64,000 nt of DNA from positions 111,662 to 175,661 of the forward strand of contig CATYIV010000001.1 of the NCBI GenBank assembly GCA_958407465.1, given 5' to 3'. Of the stretch, positions 17,115 to 26,568 are shown piece by piece. Position 1 is the first letter of the stretch; each line of letters opens with the position of its first letter. Below the pieces are notes generated by a model. That model was not told the DNA's origin, made no database searches, and saw only the letters and a program-made list of their open reading frames with translations. Source of the DNA: an uncultured Collinsella sp. Its GTDB lineage: Bacteria; Actinomycetota; Coriobacteriia; Coriobacteriales; Coriobacteriaceae. Made by a program: the position numbers and the translations under genes.

Positions 17115-19559
17115 TTAGGCGTGGTCGCGCCAGCTGAGGACGCGCTGCTTCATGCCCTCGATGTCGAGCACGCCTTCAGCGAAGCCTTTTCGCACGAGCT
17201 CCTCGGGAACGTACTCGTCGTAGCGATCAAAATAAGGCACCTCGCCGGGATAGACGAGCTCGATGGGGTCGAAGTCCTTTTCGGCCTCGGCTGCGAGCAC
17301 CTCAAAGAACGTCTCCTCGTCAGCCTTCATCTTAAACTGCATAAAGTATGGACGCGACGGATCGAGTCCGCGAAGGCCCAGTTCCGCGGCACACTTGATC
17401 TTGAGCATGCGCTCGAGTGCCAAAAAGGCGTAGCTACCCAGCCAGGGGAAGAGCACCCAGGTGTCGCCGCCCAGGTTGATGAGCGGCTTAGTTCCCGCGC
17501 CCGAAATCTCGGCGGTATGACGAGCCTGCGCCAAGCGAGCCCGTGCGTTACCCATAAGGTACGGATATGCTGCGTGCTCAGTGAGCGCTTGGCGCATGCG
17601 CTCGAGTACATGCGTGTTAATGTCGCCAGGGCAGTCGCCAAAGTAGGCCGGCACCCGGCCTTTGACCTGCGTGGCAAAGACGGTATGGCGCTTCCAGTCC
17701 ACTTCTTCGACAATCCAGCAATGTCCGGCGATGGCGATGCGCTCACCGGGCGGTGGCGGGTTGACAATCGTGCCCAGCTCGGCCGATTCACTGCGAACGG
17801 TAAACTCCTCGTTTTCCTGGAACACAGCGTAGAACTTAAAGTTGTTGATGATGCGCTCGCCCGCGAGGCCCACGATGAGCCCATTGCCCTCGGTGACCTG
17901 GATGTGGTCGATCTTGATGAGGTGGCGCAGCAGTACGCGATAGTCATCGGCCGAGACGCGGTGGAAATAGCTGAGCGTGAGCACTCGCTGGGCAAGCTCG
18001 GCCGGTGTGAGCTCGCCGGTACTGGCGAGCGTCGACATGGTCTGGTGATAGAGCAGACTGTAGGGGAGTCGATCGAGCTCGGGTGGCTCGACCCACTTTT
18101 CTTCGCGATAGAGTTGTACGAGTGCGATGCCCTGCAGGAGCTTCCATGGAATGGTCTCGGGCATCATCGTGCGCGGCTCGGGTTCCTCCTCGCGCATGAT
18201 AAACCACATCTCGGGCGGAAGGTCGCGACGGCCTGTGCGCCCCATGCGCTGCAAAAAGGAGCTGACGGTAAACGGCGCATCGATCTGAAACGCACGCTCC
18301 AGGCGGCCGATATCGATACCGAGCTCCAGCGTAGAGGTGGTGACGGTCGTCTGTGCCTGTTCCTCGTCGCGCATGAGCTCTTCTGCCGTCTCGCGTAGCG
18401 ATGCCGAAAGATTGCCATGGTGGATGAGAAAGCGGTCGGGCTCGTGTCGGCTCTCGCAGTAGCTGCGCAGCATGGAGCATACGGCCTCAGCCTCTTCGCG
18501 CGAGTTGGCAAAGACCAGGCACTTGCGGCCGCGGGTGTGTTCGAAGATATAGCCCATGCCGGGGTCGGCGTTGTCTGGTGCTGTGTCGGTGGGGTTGAGA
18601 AGCGCCTGCTCGGTCGCTCGTGGGATGTCGACTTCGCCCTCGGGGGCCGAGGAAGTTTGGCGGTCCTTGGGAGCGGCCTTGCCCCGTGCCCGCTCACGAC
18701 GTTGACGGCGCTCCTCTTGTGTGAGCTGTCCGCTGTGACGCATGTCTTGGGCGCCGGCGGGCAGTGCCGCGGATGCCGCCGCCTCGATGCGCTCGCACGC
18801 AAGCACTTCGGCCTCTTGAGGACCCGTGCTCTCGAATCCCCGCTGCTGTGCCTGGGGACCCGAGTTGTAGAAGTGCTCCATGGAGATGCGCCACACGTGG
18901 CGCGGTTCTTCAAAGCGGGGGATAACGCAGTCGCGCCCCGTTCCCTGTGAGAGAAAAGCGCCCGTGCGCTCGGGGTCGCCGATGGTGGCAGAAAGGCCGA
19001 TGCGGCGGGGCTGCACGCCTGCCATGCGCGAGAGGCGCTCAATAAGGCAGAGCGTCTGACCGCCGCGGTCGCCGCGCATGAGCGAGTGGACCTCATCGAT
19101 GACCACGTAGCGCAGGTCGCAAAACATGCGCGGAATCGCCATGTGCTTATGGATTAAGAGCGCCTCGAGTGACTCGGGCGTAATCTGCAAGATGCCGCTC
19201 GGTTTTTTGATGAGCTTAGCCTTGTGCGACTGCGAGACATCGCCATGCCAGTGCCAGACAGGGATATCGGCCTCTTCGCAGAGATCGTTGAGGCGGACGA
19301 ACTGATCATTGATGAGCGCTTTGAGGGGGCCGATGTAGAGGGCGCCCACGCTCGCGGGCGGGTTCTCCCAAAACTCGGTCAGGATGGGAAAGAAGGCTGC
19401 CTCGGTTTTGCCGGAAGCCGTGGATGCCGTCAAGAGCACATTATCTTGCGTGTTAAAGATGGCATCAGCTGCTGCAACCTGGATAGAGCGTAGACTCTCC
19501 CAATCGTGGGAGTAGATGAAGTCTTGGATAAACGGAGCATATCGGTCAAAGGCGTTCAC
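17115..19559 (-). CDS. Lhr-like DEAD/DEAH-box helicase (BrxHI-type) of the TerB/ATPase cassette
   Basis: 814 aa superfamily 2 helicase. Walker A is ASTASGKTE (~45), DExH box DEVH (~155), motif III SAT (~190), and motif VI QRMGRTGRRDLP. A long, poorly conserved charged linker (~265-345) separates the two helicase lobes. The C-terminal part is the Lhr-like winged-helix/beta region. It is the last gene of a minus-strand cassette behind a BrxD-like ATPase and a TerB_N/TerB_C protein, the same pair type (BrxD with BrxHI) that occurs in some BREX loci. The GTG at 19559 is chosen because GAGGGGAGG precedes it; the 14 extra codons upstream have no support. The gap to the ATPase gene holds a hairpin. 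Confidence 0.8.
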   Translation of the reverse strand: MNAFDRYAPFIQDFIYSHDWESLRSIQVAAADAIFNTQDNVLLTASTASGKTEAAFFPILTEFWENPPASVGALYIGPLKALINDQFVRLNDLCEEADIPVWHWHGDVSQSHKAKLIKKPSGILQITPESLEALLIHKHMAIPRMFCDLRYVVIDEVHSLMRGDRGGQTLCLIERLSRMAGVQPRRIGLSATIGDPERTGAFLSQGTGRDCVIPRFEEPRHVWRISMEHFYNSGPQAQQRGFESTGPQEAEVLACERIEAAASAALPAGAQDMRHSGQLTQEERRQRRERARGKAAPKDRQTSSAPEGEVDIPRATEQALLNPTDTAPDNADPGMGYIFEHTRGRKCLVFANSREEAEAVCSMLRSYCESRHEPDRFLIHHGNLSASLRETAEELMRDEEQAQTTVTTSTLELGIDIGRLERAFQIDAPFTVSSFLQRMGRTGRRDLPPEMWFIMREEEPEPRTMMPETIPWKLLQGIALVQLYREEKWVEPPELDRLPYSLLYHQTMSTLASTGELTPAELAQRVLTLSYFHRVSADDYRVLLRHLIKIDHIQVTEGNGLIVGLAGERIINNFKFYAVFQENEEFTVRSESAELGTIVNPPPPGERIAIAGHCWIVEEVDWKRHTVFATQVKGRVPAYFGDCPGDINTHVLERMRQALTEHAAYPYLMGNARARLAQARHTAEISGAGTKPLINLGGDTWVLFPWLGSYAFLALERMLKIKCAAELGLRGLDPSRPYFMQFKMKADEETFFEVLAAEAEKDFDPIELVYPGEVPYFDRYDEYVPEELVRKGFAEGVLDIEGMKQRVLSWRDHA

Positions 19560-19640
19560 GGGACCTCCCCTCAAATACGAACTTCTCAACGCGGCTGGCA
19601 ATGGTTTGCTGCATTACTGCCTCAGCGTTTGCCCAGATAA

Positions 19641-19677
19641 AACCTGCCAAAATAAACCTGTCCCTTTTTGGCAGGTT
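19641..19677. repeat. Palindrome overlapping the ATPase stop codon (CCTGTCCC loop)
   Basis: 12-nt arms AACCTGCCAAAA / TTTTGGCAGGTT enclose 13 bases containing CCTGTCCC, a sequence related to the GGGACAGG core of the palindrome at 5515. It covers the TAA stop of the BrxD-like ATPase and could weaken read-through into the helicase gene. Confidence 0.65.
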
Positions 19678-20980
19678 AGATGGTGAATTCGGCGAAGTTG
19701 CGGTCGCCGCCTGCGGTGCCGGCGTCGCCTGTTGCGGCTGCCGGCGCCAGCGCGTCGCCGCCGACGCTTTGCAGCAGCTCGGCCACATTTGCATCGGGGT
19801 TCTGACACAGGATATCGAGCAGCTCGATAAAGTCACGAATGACCTCACGGGGCGTCAGGTGCGTATCGGCTCCCACGCGGCCAAACTCAATCTTGAGAAA
19901 GTCCACCAAGTCGTTCTCGGTAAGCGTGGGCGTCCAGCCAAAGTATCCGGCATGGATCTGCATGAGTTTTTCGATCAGCACCAGCAGCTCCTCGTAGGTG
20001 AGTGGCTGCAGGCGGATGATGGGCGCGAGCATGTCCTTAAGGTCCTCGCGCGCAAAGCGGCCTTGAGCGAGTCGGCTGCGCAGGGCCTCGTAAGAGAACA
20101 CGCCACGGCGGCGGTCTTCGATGGAGGTTGGCGTGCCGCCCATGATCATGCCCAGGTACTGCGCCTTGCCCTGGAGCGTGTCGTTGTACATGGTCAGGAT
20201 CTTCTCGTAGTTGTATTGGCGTGTGATGGCGTTGGGAATCTTATACAGATTCACGAGCTCGTCGATGAGCACCAGCATGCCCTTGTAGCCGCTGCAGACC
20301 AAAAAGCGCGCAATGAGCTTAACGTAGTCGTACCAGTCGTCATCGCTGATGATGGTCGAGGAGCCCAGCTCAGCGCGTGCCTCGCTCTTGGTGCGGTACT
20401 CGCCGCGAATCCATTTGGTCACGCGGCTCATAGCCTCTTCGTCGCCCTCGGATACGGCCGCGCGGTAGCGGCGGAGCATGCGGGTGAAGTCGAAGCCGTG
20501 GACCATCTCTTCGAGTGGAGCGAGTTGGGCATTAACGGCAGACTCGTCGGCATCGGCACACGAGGCGACCCAGCGATCCAGGATAAGGTTGAGCGCACCG
20601 CCCTCGGGGCGCGTTTTAGTCGATATGTTGCGGATGAGCTCACGGTAGGTGGCAAGGCCCTGCCCTTGGCCGCCCTGTAGGCGGCGCTCGGGCGACAGGT
20701 CGGCATCGGCGACGACGAATCCCTCGCCCATGGCGTGCGTGCGGATGGTCTGGAGCAAAAAGCTCTTGCCGGCTCCGTAGCGACCGACCAGAAAGCGGAA
20801 GCTCGCGCCACCGTCGGCGATGAGACTCAGGTCGGTGAGCAGGGCGCGGATTTCGACCTCGCGCCCTACGGTGATGTAGGGAAGGCCGATGCGCGGGACC
20901 ACGCCGCCCTTGAGCGAGTTGAGAATGACGGCGGCGACGCGCTTGGGCACGCGGGGTGCTGCGGATGCGGTATCACTCAT
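19676..20980 (-). CDS. DUF2791 P-loop ATPase (BrxD-like)
   Basis: 434 aa. Walker A is GRYGAGKS (66-73), Walker B LVLIDEL (236-242), and the sensor region GGTPTS follows. The overall order matches the DUF2791/BrxD ATPases that occur in BREX type 2-like and related defence loci with an Lhr-like helicase. It overlaps the upstream TerB gene by 8 nt, so it is translationally coupled. Its likely job is to load or regulate the helicase or a DNA-bound complex. Defence function is inferred, not shown. Confidence 0.8.
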   Translation of the reverse strand: MSDTASAAPRVPKRVAAVILNSLKGGVVPRIGLPYITVGREVEIRALLTDLSLIADGGASFRFLVGRYGAGKSFLLQTIRTHAMGEGFVVADADLSPERRLQGGQGQGLATYRELIRNISTKTRPEGGALNLILDRWVASCADADESAVNAQLAPLEEMVHGFDFTRMLRRYRAAVSEGDEEAMSRVTKWIRGEYRTKSEARAELGSSTIISDDDWYDYVKLIARFLVCSGYKGMLVLIDELVNLYKIPNAITRQYNYEKILTMYNDTLQGKAQYLGMIMGGTPTSIEDRRRGVFSYEALRSRLAQGRFAREDLKDMLAPIIRLQPLTYEELLVLIEKLMQIHAGYFGWTPTLTENDLVDFLKIEFGRVGADTHLTPREVIRDFIELLDILCQNPDANVAELLQSVGGDALAPAAATGDAGTAGGDRNFAEFTI

Positions 20981-22733
20981 GGTCTAAGTATCCTCTCACG
21001 TCTGCTTCGTAGTCCTCGATAATTTGCGGTCCTGCCGCGCCAAATTCAATTACGGTGTCACCCACCAGGTCAAAGAGCGCCTCATTGATGCTATCGACGA
21101 GCATGTCCTCGCTCTGGCCCGACCTCTCCACTGCCGATTCCGTTTGTGCCGTGTCCTGCTCGAGCAGCGCGCGGAGATAGGCGTCTGCGGCAGGCGTGAG
21201 TTCGTTCGTGGCGTCAGCGGGCGCAGCAGCTGCGAACACGGGCGTCGGCGCGAGAAGCGGTGCCACGACACCAAACTGTTCGGTGGAAATGGTTGGCTCG
21301 TCGGCTTCGTTGCGCTCCGTGGGCGCCGCGATCGGCTCGGCCATCACGTCGGCCGCGGGCTTGGCTTCCGGTTGCTCGGATTCCGCCGTATCGACCTCTG
21401 TGGGCACATCGTCCTCGCGTTCCTCATCGATCAAAAGCGCTTCGCGCGTTTGCGCGGCGGCGCTCCGAATGTGCCCCAGCTGGCTCAAATCGATATCGAT
21501 CTTGATGGGCTGGTGCGCGGCGTCCCACGAAAGCCATGCCATGATCTCGTCATCGATGATCTTGGCCAGATATTTGGGGACCTTCTCCTCCTTCAGGGGG
21601 TGGGTGGGGTCCAGGGCCAGGCGTAGGCGTTGGTCGCAGGCGCGCATCATCTCACCAAGCTTGCTGCTTTTTTGCCTGCTGCCGTGAATTCGCATGCATT
21701 CCCAAAAGCCGTTTTGGCAGCGGTAGATGTGAATGGAGTCCAGGCGATATTCGCAGTCCTCGTGGCGCTCGGGCGCAAAGAACACGGCCGAGGCAAACAT
21801 GGTGTAGGGCATGGCCGTCTCCTCCCCAAACAAGCTCGCTACGATGCCGGTCTTTCGGTGCGTGTCATAGTAGCGCGCCATACGGACATACACGGCGCAT
21901 GCCACGTGGCGCAGGTCGCGATGGTGGGAACGGTCGAGCCGTGAGTTATTCAGGTTGTACGTGGAGAGGGCGTTTATAGCGGTCATGAGTCGCTCCTCGC
22001 CTGCCTCGTCGGGCGGAAGGGGGAGCGTGGGCTCGGAGGTTTTGCGACGCTTGGGGACTTGGGCCGACGGTGCCGGTACAGGCGAGAGGTCTCGCGCTGC
22101 GCGGCGTAGCTCGATAAGGGCGTTATCGAACATGACGGTTTTAGAGTCGCGAAGCAGCTTGGGGTCAAGCCCGTGGAAAACGGCGTAATCCTGCAGCCAC
22201 ACGCGCGCAAACCGGTCGATGCCGGGCTCGAAGGCGCGATAGACATCCCAAAAGGCCTTGATCTTGTTAAAACCTTCGAGCGGATCATCTACGCCAATGC
22301 CGCAAATCAGCTCATAGAGATACAGAAAGGCAAAGGATGTAGACGTTTCCTCGACGGTTCCGCGGCGCACTTGGGCACGCCAGGTAAAGTAGCCGCGCAA
22401 CTGCCGGTCGCTCATGGCGTTGTAGGTGGGAAAGTACGACTTAAAGGTGCCGTTGTAGGGGCAGTCGTCCTCAAAGTCGGCCATCAGCAGGCCTTGGCGG
22501 TAGAAAAGCTCGGCTTCCGAAAGCCAGCGACCCGCGCCGCCTTTGGGGTCATCCTGCCAGCGCGATATCTCGCGCATCTTGCGGTACTGGTCGGGAAGGA
22601 AGTTCTGCATCTGACGACCGGTTTTGAGAATCGGCTCGTCTGCGTAGACTTCATGTGAGAAACGGGCGGACTGATGGGTCCGGGCCTCGGCCATAATGCG
22701 CTCGATGAGCATCTTGATGTCCTGGTCGGCCAC
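20973..22733 (-). CDS. TerB_N / TerB_C domain protein
   Basis: 586 aa. TerB_N occupies roughly 40-240 (YFTWRAQVRRG, FLYLYELICGIGVDDP, GFNKIKAFWDVYRAF). A middle region with FAPERHEDCEYRLD follows. TerB_C begins near 420 (IKIDIDLSQLGHIRSAA), is split by a long Ala/Glu/Pro-rich low-complexity linker, and resumes at LVDSINEALFDLVGDTVIE before the end. TerB-type domains are linked to tellurite/stress systems and, in this N+C form, to helicase/ATPase partners. The GTG start has AGGAGCG about 5 nt upstream. First gene of a three-gene cassette. Confidence 0.8.
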   Translation of the reverse strand: MADQDIKMLIERIMAEARTHQSARFSHEVYADEPILKTGRQMQNFLPDQYRKMREISRWQDDPKGGAGRWLSEAELFYRQGLLMADFEDDCPYNGTFKSYFPTYNAMSDRQLRGYFTWRAQVRRGTVEETSTSFAFLYLYELICGIGVDDPLEGFNKIKAFWDVYRAFEPGIDRFARVWLQDYAVFHGLDPKLLRDSKTVMFDNALIELRRAARDLSPVPAPSAQVPKRRKTSEPTLPLPPDEAGEERLMTAINALSTYNLNNSRLDRSHHRDLRHVACAVYVRMARYYDTHRKTGIVASLFGEETAMPYTMFASAVFFAPERHEDCEYRLDSIHIYRCQNGFWECMRIHGSRQKSSKLGEMMRACDQRLRLALDPTHPLKEEKVPKYLAKIIDDEIMAWLSWDAAHQPIKIDIDLSQLGHIRSAAAQTREALLIDEEREDDVPTEVDTAESEQPEAKPAADVMAEPIAAPTERNEADEPTISTEQFGVVAPLLAPTPVFAAAAPADATNELTPAADAYLRALLEQDTAQTESAVERSGQSEDMLVDSINEALFDLVGDTVIEFGAAGPQIIEDYEADVRGYLDHE

Positions 22734-22820
22734 CGCTCCTCCTCTCGAACGCAGCTACGGTGACCTCATATCATAGCACAGCATCAAACAGATGTTCGAG
22801 ATACCGCTGTGTAGACAGAT

Positions 22821-23537
22821 TTAGAACAGGAGAGCGTAGATGACGGCGATGACGACGGAGGGGAGCATATTGGCCGTGCGGAAGGTCTGAGGACGGATGA
22901 GGTTGACGCCGACGCAGAAGATGAGCATGGAGCCTACGAGCGAAAGGCTGTCGAGGGCTGCCGTGGTCATGATGGGGGAGAGTGCGCCGGCAAACAGCGT
23001 GATCGTCCCCTGGAACACGGCGACGGGCAGGGCGGAGAAAATGCAGCCGCGGCCAAGCGACGCCGTCATGGTGCAGACGATGATGCAGTCCAACGCGCCT
23101 TTCAGGGCAAGCGTTGACCAGTCACCGAGCAGACCGTCCTGGATCGATCCCACAATGGCCATGGCGCCGATACACACGGTGAGTGAAGTCGAGACAAAAG
23201 CGTTGGTGAACTCGTTATCGCCCTCGCTGCCGGTTTTGCGCTTGAGCCATTCGCCAAGGTTTTCAATGGCGGCCTCCAAGTTGATGGCCTCGCCGATGAG
23301 CGAGCCGAGGGCGAACGAGACAATGAGCATGGTGGTACCGGTGGTCGCTAGCGCCTTCCCATCGATAAGGAGCATCTTTTGCATGGTGCCGCCAAGGCCG
23401 ATAAACAGGACGCACAGCCCCGATGCTTTCATGAGCGTGTCTTGGATGCGCGGTGTAATGAAGCGGCCGCCCGCTAATCCCAAAAGACCGCCCGCAACTA
23501 AAAGCACAACGTTGATGATTGTTCCCAAGCCCGGCAT
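22821..23537 (-). CDS. DUF554 family integral membrane protein
   Basis: 238 aa with about seven hydrophobic spans and conserved Gly-rich segments (GTIINVVLLVAGGLLGLAGG, GLGGTMQKML, IGAMAIVGSIQDGLLGD), diagnostic of the DUF554/YdfK-YqgA family, thought to be a transporter. The ATG at 23537 follows GGGAGGG; a 23-codon extension upstream has an unlikely Cys/His-rich sequence. It stands alone between the TerB cassette and a secreted-protein operon. Substrate is unknown. Confidence 0.85.
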   Translation of the reverse strand: MPGLGTIINVVLLVAGGLLGLAGGRFITPRIQDTLMKASGLCVLFIGLGGTMQKMLLIDGKALATTGTTMLIVSFALGSLIGEAINLEAAIENLGEWLKRKTGSEGDNEFTNAFVSTSLTVCIGAMAIVGSIQDGLLGDWSTLALKGALDCIIVCTMTASLGRGCIFSALPVAVFQGTITLFAGALSPIMTTAALDSLSLVGSMLIFCVGVNLIRPQTFRTANMLPSVVIAVIYALLF

Positions 23538-23655
23538 GAGCCCTCCCGTATTGATGCCAACGTGGCAATCGTAGCAGAGTGGAATGCGAGGTACATCGCG
23601 ACTCATCTAATACGTTATATAAGTGGTATTAGCAACGACGCGCAGCATTTAAGCC

Positions 23656-25086
23656 TCAGGTGGTTGTCGGGACATAGGGATAGTATTCAAAGCGCAGTGT
23701 CATAAGCCGCTGTGGGGATTCAATAGCCGCGGCGATGATATTGGCGTCGCGGGCACGATCAAACCCTTCGAGTTCAATCTGATACGAGACGTCTTGCATA
23801 ATGTCCAGACGTCGCCAGGCTAGGAGTGTGTCGCCATCGAATTCCAAGGTCTTGCCTCCGTCTGGAGCAACGGCGTATAGACGCAGCTTGGCGGTGGTTG
23901 CGGGGTCGACAACCGTGACCTTTTTAATTTCGTTTCTAGTATTCTTGGCGCCCAACAAGGTGAGCAGTGTTGGGGCCACGACCTCGCCCGATGGCAAAAA
24001 GACGACTTCGATGGATTCAGGAAATGCGATGATGGCCGACTTGCGGACGGGCTGATTGGCGGCGGCAACTTCGATGTTCGCAGCGTCGATGACCTCTGTG
24101 TGGTCGAGCGCGGCAAGCACGCAGCAGTTACCTTCATCGATCTCTTGAGGATCAGCAAGCCCCAGACTGTCCGCGAGCTCGGGATCGTTTGGATCGGTAG
24201 CGGGCTCATTCGGTGCTTCGAAAGAAGCTGGGACGCTGTTTGTCAGCGACGGCGTGTCGCCCGCACCTGCTTCTTTGTCCGCGCTCTCTTCTTGTATGGT
24301 TGCGTTGATGGGTTCGTCGTTTGAGGGGAGCGTCTTGGCGTCAAGCGCGGAGGGGAGAATTCCGATGGCTCCGGATCCGTTCCACTCCATTTCGAGAAGC
24401 GCCGGGTCGGCAAGAATGCGTTGCCTGCTTTGCGCGTGGGCATCGATTTCAATTGGGCCTGCCTCTATCCCTCGTGTAAGGCTGAGTGATCCGGCTGGCT
24501 TCTCGAAATGAGCGTCTGTGTCTTTGGTACTGACGGCGTAGAACAGCAGGGACGCTTCTCCCGCCGCGATGGCATCGGTGCCGGCTTTGGTCAGCCGCAA
24601 CGATGCCGTGAATGAGAGGGTGGGCTGCGCATCGTCTGCATTCGCGGCGGTGCAGCCCAGACATATACCGCCTCCTTTCTCGAAAAACGTACCGTCGAAG
24701 GCGACCTTCGCTCCGTTCGCCGAGTCATCGATCGAAGCGATGTCGATGTGCAGCTCTAAATTGCATGGATCGCCATCTGCGTCGAGCACAACCGAGCGCC
24801 ACGTGCAGACGGCGTACCCCGCCTGGGAGCCGTTTGCCTTGTTCGAACGATTGATATCCACGACTATCGAACCGTCCGTATTACGACGAAGGCATCCCGA
24901 GGTTGAGATTGCAGCCTGTGCGATCGAAAAACGCTTGCACGCAATGGCGCTCGACGGATTTGATGCGGAGCTTAGGGCTGCTGGTAAGGAGTCTGCCATG
25001 ACGGGAGTCGCCCAAGCGGCGACAGGCGTTCCGGTTGCGAGCGCGCCGCAGAGTGCGACGACGGGCAAAAGGTTCTTCGATGCCAT
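23656..25086 (-). CDS. Secreted two-domain beta-rich protein, unknown function
   Basis: 476 aa with a clear Sec signal peptide (basic MASKN, hydrophobic core, AWA/AS-type cleavage near residue 26). The exported part has two predicted beta-rich regions joined by an acidic, proline-rich linker (residues ~255-310). It contains several cysteines (for instance CLGC and CTW) that could form disulphides. There is no C-terminal membrane span or sortase motif. It is the last gene of the surface operon and starts 18 bp after the mini-LPXTG gene. No family was recognised; a ligand-binding or matrix role is a guess. Confidence 0.6.
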   Translation of the reverse strand: MASKNLLPVVALCGALATGTPVAAWATPVMADSLPAALSSASNPSSAIACKRFSIAQAAISTSGCLRRNTDGSIVVDINRSNKANGSQAGYAVCTWRSVVLDADGDPCNLELHIDIASIDDSANGAKVAFDGTFFEKGGGICLGCTAANADDAQPTLSFTASLRLTKAGTDAIAAGEASLLFYAVSTKDTDAHFEKPAGSLSLTRGIEAGPIEIDAHAQSRQRILADPALLEMEWNGSGAIGILPSALDAKTLPSNDEPINATIQEESADKEAGAGDTPSLTNSVPASFEAPNEPATDPNDPELADSLGLADPQEIDEGNCCVLAALDHTEVIDAANIEVAAANQPVRKSAIIAFPESIEVVFLPSGEVVAPTLLTLLGAKNTRNEIKKVTVVDPATTAKLRLYAVAPDGGKTLEFDGDTLLAWRRLDIMQDVSYQIELEGFDRARDANIIAAAIESPQRLMTLRFEYYPYVPTTT

Positions 25087-25104
25087 GGGGTCTCCTTAGC
25101 TAAT

Positions 25105-25386
25105 TTAGTGCGGCCTGTCCATGTTTTGTTTCTGGCTGCGTTTGATGTGCAGACCGAGGCCGGCGGTTCCTGCGCCTGCTGCTGTGGCGCCTGCTGCCAA
25201 GAGCCATCGTCCATCGCCTGTCTGCGCCAATGGTTCCTGGCGGTCGCCGCGGTCGAGCCCCGAGAGGTCGACCGTCACTTGCGTGGCGGCCTGCGCCTGT
25301 TCTTGCTGGGCAAAGGCCATGGCTGGGCCAAACGCAAAGATGCCGATGGCGGCGGCCAGGGCGACGGCCTTATGCCGTGTGCGCAC
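25105..25386 (-). CDS. Miniature LPXTG-type surface protein (LAQTG)
   Basis: 93 aa if the GTG start at 25386 is used. A signal peptide (RTRHKAVALAAAIGIFAFGPAMAFA) is followed by only about 25 mature residues, then LAQTG, a hydrophobic span (WLLAAGATAAGAGTAGLGL) and a basic tail (HIKRSQKQ). That is the order of a sortase substrate with an almost empty exported part. An upstream ATG at 25416 would add 10 residues inside the previous gene. The overlap with the upstream gene (16-17 nt) implies coupling. No sortase gene is in the window. Confidence 0.65.
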   Translation of the reverse strand: MRTRHKAVALAAAIGIFAFGPAMAFAQQEQAQAATQVTVDLSGLDRGDRQEPLAQTGDGRWLLAAGATAAGAGTAGLGLHIKRSQKQNMDRPH

Positions 25387-25969
25387 CGGGCTCGACCGTC
25401 CAGGTGATCGTTGCAACCTGATCGCCTTCGCCGGTTACGCGGAAGATGTCGCGCGTGACGCGGGCGACGTTTCCGCTTGTCTTGAGCTTGATTTTGTCCG
25501 TGCCGCCGGCAATGCCCTGGTAGCCCATGTCGAAGGCTGCATTCTTGGAAAGATCGAGGCCCGTCCCCTGCATTGCGGCGCTGGCGTTCTGGAGCGCGCC
25601 GTCGGGGCCAACCTTAAAGTCGATGGAGTTCTGCGCGGTTCCGGCCTTGGCGTCGGCGGCAATGGTCCAGGTGTTCATGGCGTCGATCTTCATGTTGGTG
25701 ACATGGATGCCGTAGGCCGAATGATTGTCGATGGTGGTCGCGTCTTCTGAGGGGCCCTGAAGCGTGCCGTCGGCCTTGGCGACGAAGGGAATAACCGTCG
25801 GAACTTTGAACTCAACGTTGTCGATCTCGGTCCTGACCATTACCTTCGTGGTTCCAACGCGCCCGGCTGCCATAGCTGGCGTCGGGGCGGCGCTCATTGC
25901 GAGCGCGAGCGCGAGCCCTGTGCCCACGACGAACGCTCTGACTCCGTTCATGTTCCTGGTGATGTCCAT
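25370..25969 (-). CDS. Secreted protein, WxL/camelysin-like beta domain
   Basis: 199 aa. The signal peptide is about 34 residues long (hydrophobic ALALAMSAAPTPAMAA). The mature part is a single beta-rich domain with alternating polar/hydrophobic strands and ends with ATITWTVEPG, reminiscent of WxL or camelysin/TasA-like folds. There is no anchor. AAGGAAC precedes the ATG. It sits between the membrane protein upstream and the mini-LPXTG gene and so belongs to the operon. The fold assignment is a weak inference. Confidence 0.55.
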   Translation of the reverse strand: MDITRNMNGVRAFVVGTGLALALAMSAAPTPAMAAGRVGTTKVMVRTEIDNVEFKVPTVIPFVAKADGTLQGPSEDATTIDNHSAYGIHVTNMKIDAMNTWTIAADAKAGTAQNSIDFKVGPDGALQNASAAMQGTGLDLSKNAAFDMGYQGIAGGTDKIKLKTSGNVARVTRDIFRVTGEGDQVATITWTVEPGAHTA

Positions 25970-26058
25970 GGTCGTTCCTTTCTATTCGCCGCGGGCCGTC
26001 CCCGCGATGATTGGACGAATGCTGGTGAATTGCATGCGGTGCTGCGTCGGTCGGAAGG

Positions 26059-26568
26059 CTAGTTCTCGGCTTGCTCAACCCGTACCTTGACACGTGTCGG
26101 ATTGCCGTGGCTGTCGAGGGTCTTGGCATCGAGTGCCTGGATCTCGATGTACGCCTCGCCTTCTTTGATGTCGCCGGCGGGGCACGTCTCGATTGTCTTG
26201 CCGGTCTCGACCACGCCGGATTCGTACATGGTCTCGTCGTTTTGGATGACGCGGAATCGCTGGGGAAATTTATTGTCTTGGACGTTTTGCACGTTGACGC
26301 GCAGCTTGCCGTCCTCCTGCAGCTGAGCGACCGGCGCGACCGAAATCGTCATCATGTTGTCGCGGACGATGGCGTCGAGCTCATCTTGGATTTCCTGACG
26401 CGTTTTGCCCTCGGCCGTCGTGACTGAGGCGCCCGCCTCGGGTACGGGCTGCGACTGCCAAGCGTATAGTCCTACGGCGACAAGGGCGCAGATGATGGCC
26501 AAGCAGGCAACGATGAGCTTCTTGCGATGCCCCAGGCCTGCAAAGTGGGGTGGCCTCTTCGCGCTCAT
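26059..26568 (-). CDS. Single-span membrane protein with extracytoplasmic beta domain
   Basis: 169 aa. A basic cytoplasmic start (MSAKRPPHFAGLGHRKK) is followed by one span (~18-38, LIVACLAIICALVAVGLYAW), then an exported domain (IQDELDAIVRDNMM, VNVQNVQDNKFPQRFRVIQN, GEAYIEIQALD) rich in beta strands. The start at 26568 overlaps the upstream stop codon (ATGA). It is the anchored member of the surface operon; its domain resembles the exported parts of Gram-positive surface proteins, but I cannot name the family. A longer frame upstream is Arg-rich and unlikely. Confidence 0.6.
   Translation of the reverse strand: MSAKRPPHFAGLGHRKKLIVACLAIICALVAVGLYAWQSQPVPEAGASVTTAEGKTRQEIQDELDAIVRDNMMTISVAPVAQLQEDGKLRVNVQNVQDNKFPQRFRVIQNDETMYESGVVETGKTIETCPAGDIKEGEAYIEIQALDAKTLDSHGNPTRVKVRVEQAEN

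Noticed and set aside
17115..22733. Complete BREX system
   Set aside because: Only BrxD-like and BrxHI-like parts occur; PglZ, BrxC, PglX and a protease are absent from this window.
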